The notes: a model not told the origin generated them from the sequence alone. A DNA stretch of 64,000 bases from Larkinella sp049445795 (GCF_049445795.1 NZ_JBMSDT010000007.1:1-64000); one strand, 5' to 3'. Counted from the first letter of the stretch, positions 7,993 through 17,983 are shown. Made by a program: numbers and translations.

Positions 7993-8057
7993 CATTCTTC
8001 ATCTAGCGGCAGTGGCAACCAGAAAACCGGTGACCAAACTGTGCGAACGCAATGTAG

Positions 8058-8076
8058 CACGGACCGCTGGTCCGTG
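8058..8076. repeat. REP-like palindrome CACGGACC-GCT-GGTCCGTG
   Basis: Perfect 8-bp arms around a 3-base loop in the intergenic region 7993-8256. The outer stem CACGGAC/GTCCGTG is the same as in the REP elements around the RAYT gene near 52 kb, with a different centre, so it may be a variant of that family. Confidence 0.5.
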
Positions 8077-8256
8077 GAAGGCTTGATTAACCAAGCTGTA
8101 CGAACAGTTGGCACGCACATTAGCTTTAAGCGGTTTTCCTTCCAAACAGATACCCAAATCAAAAAATAAGCAAATTACTTGCATTACTAAATTTTGCTTC
8201 CGATTTTTCGGGTACGTACACGATTCTACTCTACCCTCCTCTTGATAAAATATTCT

Positions 8257-9276
8257 ATGCCTAATACCCTTAACCGCCGAAACTTCTCGTTACTTACGGC
8301 AGCAACCGGCCTGGGCGCTTACCTGCTCCCATTGGCCGGTTTTAGTCCCCGGCGTTCGGAGCCGGTTGCCGGGAAACGGGTGGGCATTATCGGCCTCGAC
8401 ACCTCGCACAGCATCGCCTTCACCAAAGAACTCAACAGCCCGACGCCCAACCCCGACTGGGCAGGCTACCGCGTGGTGGCAGCCTATCCGAAGGGAAGCA
8501 ACGATATCGAGAGTAGTGTCAAACGCATTCCGGGGTACATCGAGGAAGTCAAAAAAATGGGGGTTGAAATCACCGACTCGCTGGAATCCCTGCTTGGTAA
8601 AGTCGATGTGGTGCTGCTCGAAACCAACGATGGTCGGCTGCACCGCGAGCAGGCGCTGAAAGTGTTTGCAACCGGCAAACGCGTGTTTATCGACAAGCCC
8701 ATTGCCGCTTCCCTGACCGACGCCATCGCTATTTTTGAAGCCGCCAAAAAGAAGGGGCTCACCACCTTTTCGGCTTCGTCGTTACGCTACATCAAAGGCC
8801 TTCAGGGACTTGACAAAAGCCAGGTCGTCGGTGCCGACACCTTCAGCCCGGCGGTTCTGGAAAAAACACACCCCGATCTGTTCTGGTACGGCGTCCACGG
8901 CGTCGAAACGCTGTATACCGTGATGGGGCCGGGTTGTCAGAGCGTCGTGCGGGTGCATACGCCCGATACCGACGTGGTGGTCGGCACCTGGAGCGACGGG
9001 CGCGTGGGCACTTTCCGGGGCACCCGGACCGGCAAGCACGAATACGGCGGAACGGTTTATACCAAAAACGGAAATGTGACGCTGGGCCCGTACGGCGGCT
9101 ATAACCCATTGCTGAAAGACATTATTCAGTACTTCGAAACCGGCGAAACACCCGTCAAACCCGAAGAAACGCTGGAAATCTTCGCCTTTATGGAAGCCGC
9201 CGACGAGAGCAAACGCCGGGGTGGCGCAGCGGTCACGCTGGAAAGTGTGATGAAAAAAGCGCAAAAAGCCCTGTAA
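8257..9276 (+). CDS. Gfo/Idh/MocA-family oxidoreductase, exported
   Basis: 339 residues from the ATG at 8257. It opens with a Tat-like signal, NRRNFSLLTAATGLGAYLLPLAGF. The NAD(P)-binding fold begins at GKRVGIIGLDTSHSIAFTKEL. DVVLLETNDGRLHREQALKV and KRVFIDKPIAASLTDAIAIFEAAKKK match the family's dinucleotide-site and EKP-type motifs (here DKP). The substrate is probably a sugar derivative. It precedes nagA by 59 bases on the same strand and may share its transcript. Confidence 0.85.
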   Translation: MPNTLNRRNFSLLTAATGLGAYLLPLAGFSPRRSEPVAGKRVGIIGLDTSHSIAFTKELNSPTPNPDWAGYRVVAAYPKGSNDIESSVKRIPGYIEEVKKMGVEITDSLESLLGKVDVVLLETNDGRLHREQALKVFATGKRVFIDKPIAASLTDAIAIFEAAKKKGLTTFSASSLRYIKGLQGLDKSQVVGADTFSPAVLEKTHPDLFWYGVHGVETLYTVMGPGCQSVVRVHTPDTDVVVGTWSDGRVGTFRGTRTGKHEYGGTVYTKNGNVTLGPYGGYNPLLKDIIQYFETGETPVKPEETLEIFAFMEAADESKRRGGAAVTLESVMKKAQKAL

Positions 9277-9335
9277 GTCCGCCGGATTTCGTTCATTTAA
9301 TTCCAGGCTCCAACGATTCGCCAAACCGCCTTCTC

Positions 9336-10577
9336 ATGACCCACCCCGGCAACGGGCCGCAACGCCTTAAAATCACCAACGGCCGCATCCTGACGCCCTA
9401 CCGGCTGCTTTCGTACGGAACGGTTTTGATTACCGGCAGTACCATTACGGAAATCAGCGAGCGCGACATCGAGGTGCCGAATGCCCTGGTCCTGGATGCG
9501 GGTGGCGCGTACATATCGCCCGGTTTTATCGATTTGCACGTCCACGGCGGAGGAGGTCACGACTTCATGGACGGCAGTGAAGAGGCTTTTTTGCGAATTG
9601 CCGAAACGCATGCACACTACGGAACCACCGCGCTGGTGCCGACCACGCTGACCAGCAGCCAGGAGGGCCTTTTCAACACCCTGGGTCTGTACGAGCAGGC
9701 CAACCGCCGGAATACGGCGGGCGCCCGGTTTTTGGGCATGCACCTGGAAGGGCCCTATTTTGCCATGAGCCAGCGGGGGGCGCAGGACCCGCGTTACATC
9801 CGTGATCCCGATCCGGCCGAATACCAGGAAGTGCTCGAACGCTCGTCGTCGGTAACGCGCTGGAGTGCGGCTCCCGAATTGAACGGAGCACTGGCCTTCG
9901 GGCGGTTTTTGCGCTCGAAAGGGGTGCTGGCGGCTGTCGCGCATACCGACGCCGTGTACGACGAAGTGCTGGCCGCCGTCGAGAACGGCTATTCGCTGGC
10001 CACGCACCTGTACAGTGGCATGTCGGGCGTCAGCCGCCGAAACGGTTTTCGGTATGCCGGTGTCGTTGAAAGCGCTTATCTGCTCGACGAGATGGACGTG
10101 GAACTGATTGCCGACGGCATTCACCTGCCCGCTCCGCTGCTGAAACTCGCCTATAAAATTAAAGGCCCCGACCGAGCCGCCCTGATTACGGATGCCATGC
10201 GTGCCGCCGGGATGCCGCCCGGCATGAGCAGGCTGGGCAGTCTGCACGACGGCATCGACGTGATTATCGAAGACGGTGTGGCCAAACTCCCCGACCGGCA
10301 ATCGTTTGCGGGCAGTGTGGCCACCGCCGACCGGCTGGTTCGGACCGTCACCACCCTGGCCGATATTCCGCTGCCGGACGCCATTCGGATGATCAGCAGC
10401 ACGCCCGCGCGCATCATGGGCGTGGCCGACCGGAAAGGCGTGCTAGCCCCCGGAAAAGACGCCGATATTGTGATTTTCGATGCCGACATTGCCGTCCAAC
10501 TGACGATGGTGGAAGGGCGGATCGTTTACCAGCGCGACACCATATCGGTTCTGCAAAACCAATCGCACGACTCCTAA
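9336..10577 (+). CDS. nagA: N-acetylglucosamine-6-phosphate deacetylase NagA
   Basis: 413 residues. It removes the acetyl group from GlcNAc-6-P to give glucosamine-6-P. Metal and substrate motifs of the amidohydrolase fold are present: GFIDLHVHGGGGHDFMDG near residue 65, GMHLEGPYF near residue 140, VAHTDAVYDEVLAAVENGYSLATHLYSGM, and the catalytic Asp in ALITDAMRAAGMPPG. Nine bases separate it from the deaminase gene that performs the next step. Confidence 0.93.
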   Translation: MTHPGNGPQRLKITNGRILTPYRLLSYGTVLITGSTITEISERDIEVPNALVLDAGGAYISPGFIDLHVHGGGGHDFMDGSEEAFLRIAETHAHYGTTALVPTTLTSSQEGLFNTLGLYEQANRRNTAGARFLGMHLEGPYFAMSQRGAQDPRYIRDPDPAEYQEVLERSSSVTRWSAAPELNGALAFGRFLRSKGVLAAVAHTDAVYDEVLAAVENGYSLATHLYSGMSGVSRRNGFRYAGVVESAYLLDEMDVELIADGIHLPAPLLKLAYKIKGPDRAALITDAMRAAGMPPGMSRLGSLHDGIDVIIEDGVAKLPDRQSFAGSVATADRLVRTVTTLADIPLPDAIRMISSTPARIMGVADRKGVLAPGKDADIVIFDADIAVQLTMVEGRIVYQRDTISVLQNQSHDS

Positions 10578-10587
10578 CTTCCCACGA

Positions 10588-11355
10588 ATGCTTAGTTCAT
10601 CCCAAACGAACCAACTGACCGTACGCCGGTTTCCGACCCGGGCGCTGCTGGGTGAGCAGGCCGCCCAAGCTGCCAGCGAACGGATTCGCAGCCTGCTGGC
10701 CGAACGCGAAACCATCAGCATCATCTTTGCCGCAGCGCCTTCCCAAAACGAATTTCTGGCCGCGCTGGCTCCGGAAACAGCCATTGACTGGAGTCGAATC
10801 CATGCCTTTCACATGGACGAATACGTCCAATTACCGGACGAGGCTCCGCAACGCTTCGGCAACTTTCTGAAAGAGCGGCTTTTCGACCGTGTCCCGTTCC
10901 GGTCGGTCAATTACCTGAACGGCAACGCGCCCGACCTGGCGGCTGAGTGTGAGCGGTATAGCAGCCTTCTGCGCCAGTACCCGGTCGACATCGTTTGCAT
11001 GGGCATCGGCGAGAACGGCCACATTGCCTTCAACGATCCGCACGTCGCGGATTTCAACGACCCGGTTTGGGTGAAAGTGGTGGACCTCGACCCGGTTTGC
11101 CGTCAGCAACAGGTCAACGACGGCTGCTTCGACCAGCTTGCGGCCGTTCCGACCCACGCCTTGACCCTGACGATTCCGGCACTGATGCAGGCACCCCATA
11201 TTTTCTGCATGGTGCCCGGCATCAACAAGGCTTCGGCGGTTTTTCACACGCTGCACTCGCCCGTGAGCGAAACGCACCCGTCGACCATCCTGCGGCTGCA
11301 CGAAGCCGCCACTTTATTCATTGACGACAAGAGCGCTTCCCAACTTCCGCAGTGA
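10588..11355 (+). CDS. nagB: Glucosamine-6-phosphate deaminase (NagB family)
   Basis: 255 residues, close to the family size. It converts glucosamine-6-P to fructose-6-P and ammonia. HAFHMDEYVQL carries the catalytic Asp and GIGENGHIAFNDPHVADF the catalytic His loop; LLAERETISIIFAAAPSQNEFL is the phosphate-binding region, although the usual TGxTP is changed to AAAPS. This suggests a diverged paralogue. It is the second gene of the nagA operon and is followed by a terminator. Two other NagB-type genes occur in the window. Confidence 0.85.
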   Translation: MLSSSQTNQLTVRRFPTRALLGEQAAQAASERIRSLLAERETISIIFAAAPSQNEFLAALAPETAIDWSRIHAFHMDEYVQLPDEAPQRFGNFLKERLFDRVPFRSVNYLNGNAPDLAAECERYSSLLRQYPVDIVCMGIGENGHIAFNDPHVADFNDPVWVKVVDLDPVCRQQQVNDGCFDQLAAVPTHALTLTIPALMQAPHIFCMVPGINKASAVFHTLHSPVSETHPSTILRLHEAATLFIDDKSASQLPQ

Positions 11356-11405
11356 GTACTCCGTAAAAAACAGATTATAGTTTATGGTCTATAGTTCACG
11401 GAATC

Positions 11406-11442
11406 AACTAGCTGATTATAAACTATAAAAAGCTAGTTTTTC
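11406..11442 (+). terminator. Rho-independent terminator of the nag operon
   Basis: Perfect arms AACTAGCT (11406-11413) and AGCTAGTT (11431-11438) are followed by a T-run. A second, overlapping 11-bp inverted repeat (11375-11385 with 11418-11428) could form an alternative fold. Confidence 0.65.
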
Positions 11443-11448
11443 TCGATA

Positions 11449-11862
11449 TTAATAAGGCGAAATTTTGATCTTTATTTTTTTAATCTCAGAAATTAATTTT
11501 TCTTTATTCGAGGGGTCATACTTCGGAAATAAAAGATGATAAATAGTTGCTAAACTATCGGATGGACAATACCCAGACTGTATTTTTTTATTTTTTGTTG
11601 TTCGAGTCAAAACATCCTGAAATAACCATTCCTGTCTTAAATCAAGAAATGTATTTTGGATAACCGCAGCATCTTTATTACCAAGCACCTCTTTAGTTAA
11701 ATTCAACAAAAGCACATCAATTTTCCTCAAATTTTCATAATACTTTTCTTCCTGTACAATAGCTTTATTGCAAAACTCTTTATTATTATCTTGAGTTTTA
11801 CATTTACTTACACAATATAAATATACAGGCAGTAAAGCAATAGATTGCTTCGACAATTTCAT
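11449..11862 (-). CDS. Hypothetical AT-rich protein
   Basis: 137 residues from the ATG at 11862 (an in-frame start at 11919 adds 19 residues). The N-terminus MKLSKQSIALLPVYLYCVSKC looks like a signal sequence with cysteines that could be lipidated, though the lipobox is poor. The rest is Lys- and Asn-rich and helical. Its base composition is far more AT-rich than its neighbours, suggesting recent acquisition. No family recognised. Confidence 0.4.
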   Translation of the reverse strand: MKLSKQSIALLPVYLYCVSKCKTQDNNKEFCNKAIVQEEKYYENLRKIDVLLLNLTKEVLGNKDAAVIQNTFLDLRQEWLFQDVLTRTTKNKKIQSGYCPSDSLATIYHLLFPKYDPSNKEKLISEIKKIKIKISPY

Positions 11863-11939
11863 ATCTTTCTGCGTCGTCAATAGAAGGTTGGCAACTTGAA
11901 TCGAAAAGATTTTTAACAATTTTGCACTTACTGAGCCTA

Positions 11940-11968
11940 ATAACCCCGGCCGGTTTTTACGGGGTTAT
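11940..11968. terminator. Hairpin, possible terminator of the upstream reverse-strand genes
   Basis: Arms ATAACCCCG (11940-11948) and CGGGGTTAT (11960-11968) around an 11-base T-rich loop. It lies between the AraC-type regulator (reverse strand, ends at 12097) and the AT-rich hypothetical gene. Confidence 0.45.
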
Positions 11969-12096
11969 ATTCTGTTAACTCCGTAGATTATGGTTTGAAC
12001 CCTAATGCTCTTAGAAGCGTTGTGGTGGATAAATCAAATAGCCTCTAATCAGTACATAGAGTAATTTAACCCGTTAATGACGCTGTGAGATTATGA

Positions 12097-12999
12097 TTAA
12101 TTGAAGGAGTCTCTGAATTCCATTGGAGTGAGTTTGGTTTTTGCCTTGAACAGCTTGCTAAACGATTGCAAATGCTCGAATCCCAGTCCATAAGCAATCT
12201 CACTAACGGACATTTCGGTTAACGATAATTTTTCTTTTGCTTTAGCAATTAATTTTTCATGAATGTGTTGCTGGGTTGTCAGGCCTGTCAGTTGTTTCAG
12301 CATACTTCCCAGGTATTTACTGGAGATATTCAGGTTGTCGGAGATGTACTGAACTGTCGGTAATCCTTTTAGGGCTAAATCATCGCTATTGAAGTAATCC
12401 GAAAGCAGTTTATCCAATCGGTCTAATAGTTGATGATTCGTTATTTTCCTTGTTATAAATTGACGTTGATAAAAACGTTCCGCATAATTCAGAAACGTTT
12501 CAAGATGCGAAATAATAATATCCTGGCTGAATTGATCAATATTTGAATTGCACTCCAGCTTGATATTTTCGCCTATTGCATTAATGATCGCTTCTTCTTT
12601 TTGCGAAAGAAACAAGGCTTCATTCACAGCATACCCAAAGTAGTCATACTTCTTTATTTTTTTTGCAAGCGGGGTACCCCAAAAGAAATCAGGATGTACC
12701 AGCAATATCCAACCGACAGGCCGGGTATCGGAGTCATGATCCTGACCACTTATGATTTGGTTGGGTGCCACGAATGACATTACACCTTCGTCGAAATCAT
12801 ATTTTTGTTGTCCATAGGATAGCGTATTGCAGTTTCTCTTGATGGAGATCATATAGAAATCAAGAACTACACTAATATTCGGCACACTTTTGATTTCGCT
12901 GGTTTCTATGATGCTGATGAACGGATGTGATGGTGGCGGCAATTCCCGCAGTTTATGAGCCTGGGATATGGTACTAACTCTTATAGGTGGCTTATTCAT
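12097..12999 (-). CDS. AraC-family transcriptional regulator
   Basis: 300 residues. The N-terminal two thirds form a cupin-like sensor region. The C-terminal HTH_18 domain includes VQYISDNLNISSKYLGSMLKQLTGLTTQQHIHEKLI and LTEMSVSEIAYGLGFEHLQSFSKLFKAKTKLTPMEFRDS, both helix-turn-helix motifs of the family. It starts 18 bases after the MFS transporter on the same strand, so the pair is probably co-transcribed. Confidence 0.9.
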   Translation of the reverse strand: MNKPPIRVSTISQAHKLRELPPPSHPFISIIETSEIKSVPNISVVLDFYMISIKRNCNTLSYGQQKYDFDEGVMSFVAPNQIISGQDHDSDTRPVGWILLVHPDFFWGTPLAKKIKKYDYFGYAVNEALFLSQKEEAIINAIGENIKLECNSNIDQFSQDIIISHLETFLNYAERFYQRQFITRKITNHQLLDRLDKLLSDYFNSDDLALKGLPTVQYISDNLNISSKYLGSMLKQLTGLTTQQHIHEKLIAKAKEKLSLTEMSVSEIAYGLGFEHLQSFSKLFKAKTKLTPMEFRDSFN

Positions 13000-13017
13000 C
13001 TTGTTAAGGATTAAAAT

Positions 13018-14292
13018 TTATATAGATTGATACGCGGCTACCCTTCTGCTCACAACGAAGCAGGCAGTCGCCGTAAGCAGACTGAAAACCGGTGTTACGA
13101 ACAGGCCGGCTTGTAAACCATTTTCAACACCTTTTGCGGTTGCAGCATCACTGATCATTCCCACCAAAAGTGGGGATAACGTTGCCGAAAACAGCCCTGA
13201 GCCCAACATCAACAGCCCTGAAGCCAGGGCTTGGTTTCCGGCCCCCGCGATCAGGTGCCCGGCTCCGAAACCGTATGGCAGCAGGAATGCAAATGAAAAC
13301 ATCGCGGGCACAAACAGGGCAATCGATAGCCAGCTTACGGGTACGAACAGTGCCGCCAGAGTTGTGGTGGCCGACAGGCCAAAAATAAGGGCGGGTGGGT
13401 TCAACAACGTGTCGGAGCCCCGGTTTACAGCCCTATCGAACAATCTGCCGCCAAGAAGTGTCCCTGCAATCCCCATCAATCCCTGCAAGAGCCCGAATGA
13501 AATACCGACTTCGCTCGCCGTAAGCCCGTGTGTCCTGATCAGGAAAGGAGCGGCAAACGCGTAAAATGGCGCGGATGCAAATCCCAGTAAATTAGTGGCG
13601 ATGAATAACCAAAGGAACGCCGGTTTTGCCAACAGTTTTCGGGCAGATCTATAAAAGTTTTCACCTGCCTCCCGTTTCATCACGCTGTTCTTTTCGGTAA
13701 AAAGTATCACCAGCATCACGACCACCACACCGAAAGCACCTGCCCCAAAAAGCGCCTTGCGCCAGCCAATATGGTCGCTTGCCCATCCGCCAAGGGCAAA
13801 TCCCACCATCGTACCCAGCGGAATACCCATCGCGAATAAGCCGATGGCACGCCCACGGAGTTGTTCCGGAATTTTGTAGACGATCAGGGCGTGACTGGCG
13901 GGTGTCCCTCCGGCTTCCCCAAGAGCGACCCCAATGCGTGAAAGCGCCAGAGCCGTAAATCCGGTCGCTAAACCGCCCAAACCGGTCATGGCGCTCCAAA
14001 TCAGGATACACCCCACCAAAACCTGCCTGGCCCAGCCTTTGTCCGACAACCGTGCAAGCGGCAGAGAAGCCAGTGAATAACTAAGCGAAAAGGCCATGCC
14101 CGTAATGAGCCCAAGCTGCGTATCACTCAACCCCAAATCCGCTTTGATGGACTCGGCCAGAATAAAGGGCAAAATCCGGTCTACCTGACTGAAAATGCTT
14201 ACCAACACCAGCGTTAGCAACAGTGCGGTTCTGCGCCAGCCATCAACCCACTGGCTTTCTCCGATTGGACGTGATGCGACTTCACGGTTCAT
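13018..14292 (-). CDS. MFS transporter
   Basis: 424 residues, 12 predicted membrane helices. LPLARLSDKGWARQVLVGCI is the loop 2-3 motif of the major facilitator superfamily, and GVALGEAGGTPASHALIVYKIPEQLRGRAIGLF resembles the helix 4-5 region of the spinster/hexuronate-type branch. Substrate unknown. It is followed closely by an AraC regulator and preceded by a TonB receptor gene on the same strand. Confidence 0.88.
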   Translation of the reverse strand: MNREVASRPIGESQWVDGWRRTALLLTLVLVSIFSQVDRILPFILAESIKADLGLSDTQLGLITGMAFSLSYSLASLPLARLSDKGWARQVLVGCILIWSAMTGLGGLATGFTALALSRIGVALGEAGGTPASHALIVYKIPEQLRGRAIGLFAMGIPLGTMVGFALGGWASDHIGWRKALFGAGAFGVVVVMLVILFTEKNSVMKREAGENFYRSARKLLAKPAFLWLFIATNLLGFASAPFYAFAAPFLIRTHGLTASEVGISFGLLQGLMGIAGTLLGGRLFDRAVNRGSDTLLNPPALIFGLSATTTLAALFVPVSWLSIALFVPAMFSFAFLLPYGFGAGHLIAGAGNQALASGLLMLGSGLFSATLSPLLVGMISDAATAKGVENGLQAGLFVTPVFSLLTATACFVVSRRVAAYQSI

Positions 14293-14426
14293 CGTAATTT
14301 TCTCATGGCTGTGTGGTAAAGCCTGCTTATTTCAATTTCTGGCATTCTCGGTGTCCAAATTTAAGCAGGGAATCTGGCGTAATTTGGCTCATTATAGGCT
14401 TATTACAAAACCTGTCCAATGAGGTG

Positions 14427-16826
14427 TTATAATTCAACCCTTACGCCGAAGGTGGGAAATATCCCTAGTCCGATATTCGATATTCTGCCCGTTTCGGGAA
14501 CGAATTGCTCGGAGTTGATATTAAACCGGTTGCTGACGTTGACCAAATCGACAAAGGCGGAAAAAGTGCCCCATGCTCTTTGTACATTGTAATCCGCTCG
14601 TAAGTCCAGACTGATAAAGTCCGGTAACCTTTCGCCATTTACGGCGGTTATTTCCTGCGAATACCGCATCATGCTGGGATCATTCAGCACGTTGGAATGA
14701 ACGATAAACCGGTCCGTTGGTCGCCCTGTGCTGTAGCGAAACTTCCCGGAAAAGACCCACTTGTTGCTGGGCTTGTAGCTCCCTAACAAACTGATGGTGT
14801 GCGGAATGTTGAAAATGTAATTGTATTCGCCTAACCCATCCTGGTCATCCCTTTTACTTTCCATATAGGAGTAGCTTATTTGCCCGTAATAATTTTTAGA
14901 CAACCGTTTTGTCAGGCTTATATCTGCGCCGTAGGCATAGCCGGTTCCATTGTTGGTTAAATAGCTTTGTGACCGGTTGGGTTGCACGACCACATCGTCA
15001 AATTGCTTGTGCCAACCTTCGGCCACCAATTTTAAATCGCTCGAAAATTGGATTTTGTAGCCAAGAATGGATTGAATAGAGCGTTCATTTTTAAGTTTGT
15101 TAGCCGCATGCTGCCCGGCAACATCCGAGTAAGCTGCATCCTGGTAGTAGATGCCACTGGCAAAATTCAAACTGTGCCGGTCGCTCAAGGCAATGCTGCC
15201 GCTCAGTCGTGGTGATAGCGTATGCTGTTGGGTAAAACCGGTATAATCATACCGTAGGCTGGGATTCAGGGTAAACCGATCCGTGATCCGCCAGGAAGCC
15301 GTGAGGTACCCTGATCCGTTAAAGGCCCTGTCATCAAAAGCTGAGTTAAAAAGGGAGGGATCTAACACTTGATAATAGCGCGCCGGGTTGGTGCGGATGT
15401 CTCTGGTGCGGAATGTATACACCGTGTCAGTGCGGCTCAGACTTCTTTCGTAATCCAAACCGATTACCATCGCATCGATCCCGGCCGTCAGTGTCAGCTT
15501 ATCGAAACGCCGGGTGTAGATGGAACGGTACCCAAATTCCTGTTGGTTGTTTTTGATACGCCTTAGATTCGGTTCGTACGTACCATAACTTGGGTCAATA
15601 ATAACGCCCTCAGGGTCAAGCGATGGATTGAACCTGCCAAAATTGTTGTCGACAGTGGATGCCCGGTAATAGAGCACATTTTTTAAATAGCTGCTGGAAC
15701 TGATCAGCGTTCGCAAGTTAAGGCCTACAACCGTTTTGCTATCCCGGTGATTCCAGAGGATGTTCCGGCCGCTATTGTCGTCGTTGATATTGATTCCGGC
15801 TTCCAGATCATCCCTGGTTTTACTGGTTCTTTCGGGATTATACATGGCAATAACCGAAAGTTTGTTCTTCGCATTGAGTTGTGTGGTGGTCTTTAAGATG
15901 TAATCGCCGAAGGAAATCGTTGATGGGGCTACACCCAAAAGATTGACAAGCATGGCAAAGTTTTGATACCGGCCAGAGGCAAATACACTTGTTTTTGGAG
16001 ATATGGGACCGTCTGCGATCAGGGTCGCGCCCAGCAAATCGAACTGCCCGCTGAATGACCAGGTTTCTTTATTCCCTTCCTTGACGCCAAGATTCAGCAA
16101 TGAGGATGATCGCCGTCCGTTGACCGCGTCAAAACCGCCGTTTTGAAACTGCACGTTATCGATGATCCGCGGTGCGAAAATACTGAATCGTCCTCCGTTT
16201 GGATCGTTAAAACCCGAGTTAAACCCCTCGGCCTCCAAGTGCGAGAGATTGAACATCGGTATGTCATCCACCATATAGATGTTGTCCTGCGTGCCTTGCC
16301 CCCGTGCGGCAATGGCTGAAAATTGGGAACCACTGCTGACAACGCCCGGCAAACTGGAGAGCGCCCGCATAATATCACCCTGCGCACCGGGATTTCTGAA
16401 AATTTCTTCTCTTGAATAGGAGTAGGCAGAAACCGGGGTGAGTGGATTGACTTCTCCTTTGAACGCGCTGATGGTGACTTCATTGAGCGAAGAGGCATCT
16501 TCCAGCAGCTCAATTTCGGAGTAGTAGGTTTTATTGGATGTGATGAGGATCTCCGTGATGTTTTTTGTCTGAAAACTGATACTGGATATCGTTACGGAAT
16601 GCGTACCCGTGGGAATGTTGCGGATGATGAATACGCCGTTCGTATCCGTTGAAGCTCCGAGTTGGGTGTTGTCGATGCGGATACTGGCCCCTATAATTGG
16701 CTGTTTGGTCGATTGCTCCAGAATTTTCCCTTTGAATTCGCCGGTTGTCTGTGCCGCAGTAAGCGCACTCACCAGGCACAGGGACAGCAAGAGGATAAGG
16801 CTGTTTAAACTGTTTTTTACTTCCAT
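14427..16826 (-). CDS. TonB-dependent receptor with carboxypeptidase-regulatory-like N-domain
   Basis: 799 residues. A signal peptide (LILLLSLCLVSALTAAQ) precedes a CarboxypepD_reg-like beta-sandwich (GEFKGKILEQSTKQPIIGASIRI, residues about 28-110). A plug domain follows (RALSSLPGVVSSGSQFSAIAARGQGTQDNIYMVDDIPMFN, about 140-230), then a long beta-barrel ending FPTFGVRVEL. No SusD partner follows, so it is not a standard SusCD pair. The neighbouring MFS and AraC genes suggest uptake and regulation of one small substrate, perhaps a siderophore or sugar; this is inference. Confidence 0.88.
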   Translation of the reverse strand: MEVKNSLNSLILLLSLCLVSALTAAQTTGEFKGKILEQSTKQPIIGASIRIDNTQLGASTDTNGVFIIRNIPTGTHSVTISSISFQTKNITEILITSNKTYYSEIELLEDASSLNEVTISAFKGEVNPLTPVSAYSYSREEIFRNPGAQGDIMRALSSLPGVVSSGSQFSAIAARGQGTQDNIYMVDDIPMFNLSHLEAEGFNSGFNDPNGGRFSIFAPRIIDNVQFQNGGFDAVNGRRSSSLLNLGVKEGNKETWSFSGQFDLLGATLIADGPISPKTSVFASGRYQNFAMLVNLLGVAPSTISFGDYILKTTTQLNAKNKLSVIAMYNPERTSKTRDDLEAGININDDNSGRNILWNHRDSKTVVGLNLRTLISSSSYLKNVLYYRASTVDNNFGRFNPSLDPEGVIIDPSYGTYEPNLRRIKNNQQEFGYRSIYTRRFDKLTLTAGIDAMVIGLDYERSLSRTDTVYTFRTRDIRTNPARYYQVLDPSLFNSAFDDRAFNGSGYLTASWRITDRFTLNPSLRYDYTGFTQQHTLSPRLSGSIALSDRHSLNFASGIYYQDAAYSDVAGQHAANKLKNERSIQSILGYKIQFSSDLKLVAEGWHKQFDDVVVQPNRSQSYLTNNGTGYAYGADISLTKRLSKNYYGQISYSYMESKRDDQDGLGEYNYIFNIPHTISLLGSYKPSNKWVFSGKFRYSTGRPTDRFIVHSNVLNDPSMMRYSQEITAVNGERLPDFISLDLRADYNVQRAWGTFSAFVDLVNVSNRFNINSEQFVPETGRISNIGLGIFPTFGVRVEL

Positions 16827-17152
16827 TTTTCGGCTCTTTGTTGGTAATGCAAAGTTGCAACCGCTTTAGAAGACGGATTTAGCCGAAAGTCGGAATGTTT
16901 TAGCCAAAAGGGAAGGTATTTGAGAGGGGCGGTTTTGACGGCACCCCGAAGTTGCCTAATTTCCAAGGCTTCGCAGCACCGCACTCGCCAGAAAATACGG
17001 CAAAATTTGAAAACCTAGCCAGACCATCAGGATAACAACGCCTGTATTTTTCAGCAAGCACCTGACGTTCAAAGCAGGGTTTTGCGAGAGAAGAACAGAA
17101 CTATCAGGCATTTACAGGGTTGCTGTCCTTTCTCGCAAAACCCGCTTCAACC
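16827..17152. other. Intergenic stretch with a hairpin
   Basis: No gene recognised in these 326 bases. The only clear structure is a 13-bp inverted repeat (17077-17089 with 17131-17143). It lies just downstream of the reverse-strand epimerase gene and could terminate that transcript. Confidence 0.4.
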
Positions 17153-17983
17153 CTACAGTATTTGTTCCTGCACGGCCTGATAGACCGTCCTGACCGTTGG
17201 CTGGAAGCCGAGACGGCGAGCCAGTGAACCATCACTGTGGAGGTACCAGGGGTTCATAAGCGGCTCGGAGGAGGATTCCAACTGCTCACCGACCAAGTGG
17301 GCTAATTCGTACACCGACACCGGCGCTTCATCGGAGATATTGACAACACGACCGTCCAGCGCACCGGACAGGGCCAGGTTCATCGCGGTGGCGATGTCGC
17401 GGTGATGGATGGTACTGATTTTCATAGCGGGATGCCAGTTGGCCGCTTTCACATGCTTCGGTAGCGACTCCAGATGCCCGTCTCCGTCACCGTAGACAAA
17501 AGGAAAACGTAAAATCGACCAATTGAGGCCACTTTCGCGCACTTCCTTCTCAGCCGCAACCTTACTGGCAGGGTAGGGATGTTGCGGTTCGACCACGTCG
17601 TCCTCACGGCCCGGATGCGGATTGTTGGTAGCGTAGACGTGGGTCGTACTGGCTAGGATGAAACGTGCGTCGGGCGCATGGGCCGTGGCCGCAGCAATCA
17701 GGTTGCGCGTACCTTCGAGATTGCTTTTCCAGATCAAATCAGTGTCCGTGCTGCGAAACACGGCTGCCAGGTGAATAACCGCCGACACATCCCTGACCGC
17801 CTTGGTGAGTGAAGCCGGATCAAACAGATCGCCTTCTACGACCTTCACCCCGGCCGGAACGTCTTTGCCCCCGCGCACCAGCGCACAGCAGTCAAAACCC
17901 GCTTCCACAAGACGCGGCAGAAGACGAGCTCCGACAAGTCCGGTTACACCCGTCACCAGTATTTTACCCAATGCGTTGTTCAT
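17153..17983 (-). CDS. NAD-dependent epimerase/dehydratase family protein
   Basis: 276 residues. An extended short-chain dehydrogenase: the nucleotide motif is KILVTGVTGLVGARLLPRL, the active-site YPASKVAAEKE matches YxxxK, and the upstream Ser/Thr is in ILASTTHVYATNN. PFVYGDGDG is the usual motif in the substrate half. Substrate not determined. It lies 71 bases after an AraC regulator on the same strand, which may control it. Confidence 0.85.
   Translation of the reverse strand: MNNALGKILVTGVTGLVGARLLPRLVEAGFDCCALVRGGKDVPAGVKVVEGDLFDPASLTKAVRDVSAVIHLAAVFRSTDTDLIWKSNLEGTRNLIAAATAHAPDARFILASTTHVYATNNPHPGREDDVVEPQHPYPASKVAAEKEVRESGLNWSILRFPFVYGDGDGHLESLPKHVKAANWHPAMKISTIHHRDIATAMNLALSGALDGRVVNISDEAPVSVYELAHLVGEQLESSSEPLMNPWYLHSDGSLARRLGFQPTVRTVYQAVQEQIL

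Noticed and set aside
14427..16826. SusC of a SusCD polysaccharide-utilisation locus
   Set aside because: No SusD-like lipoprotein gene or glycoside hydrolase lies next to it.
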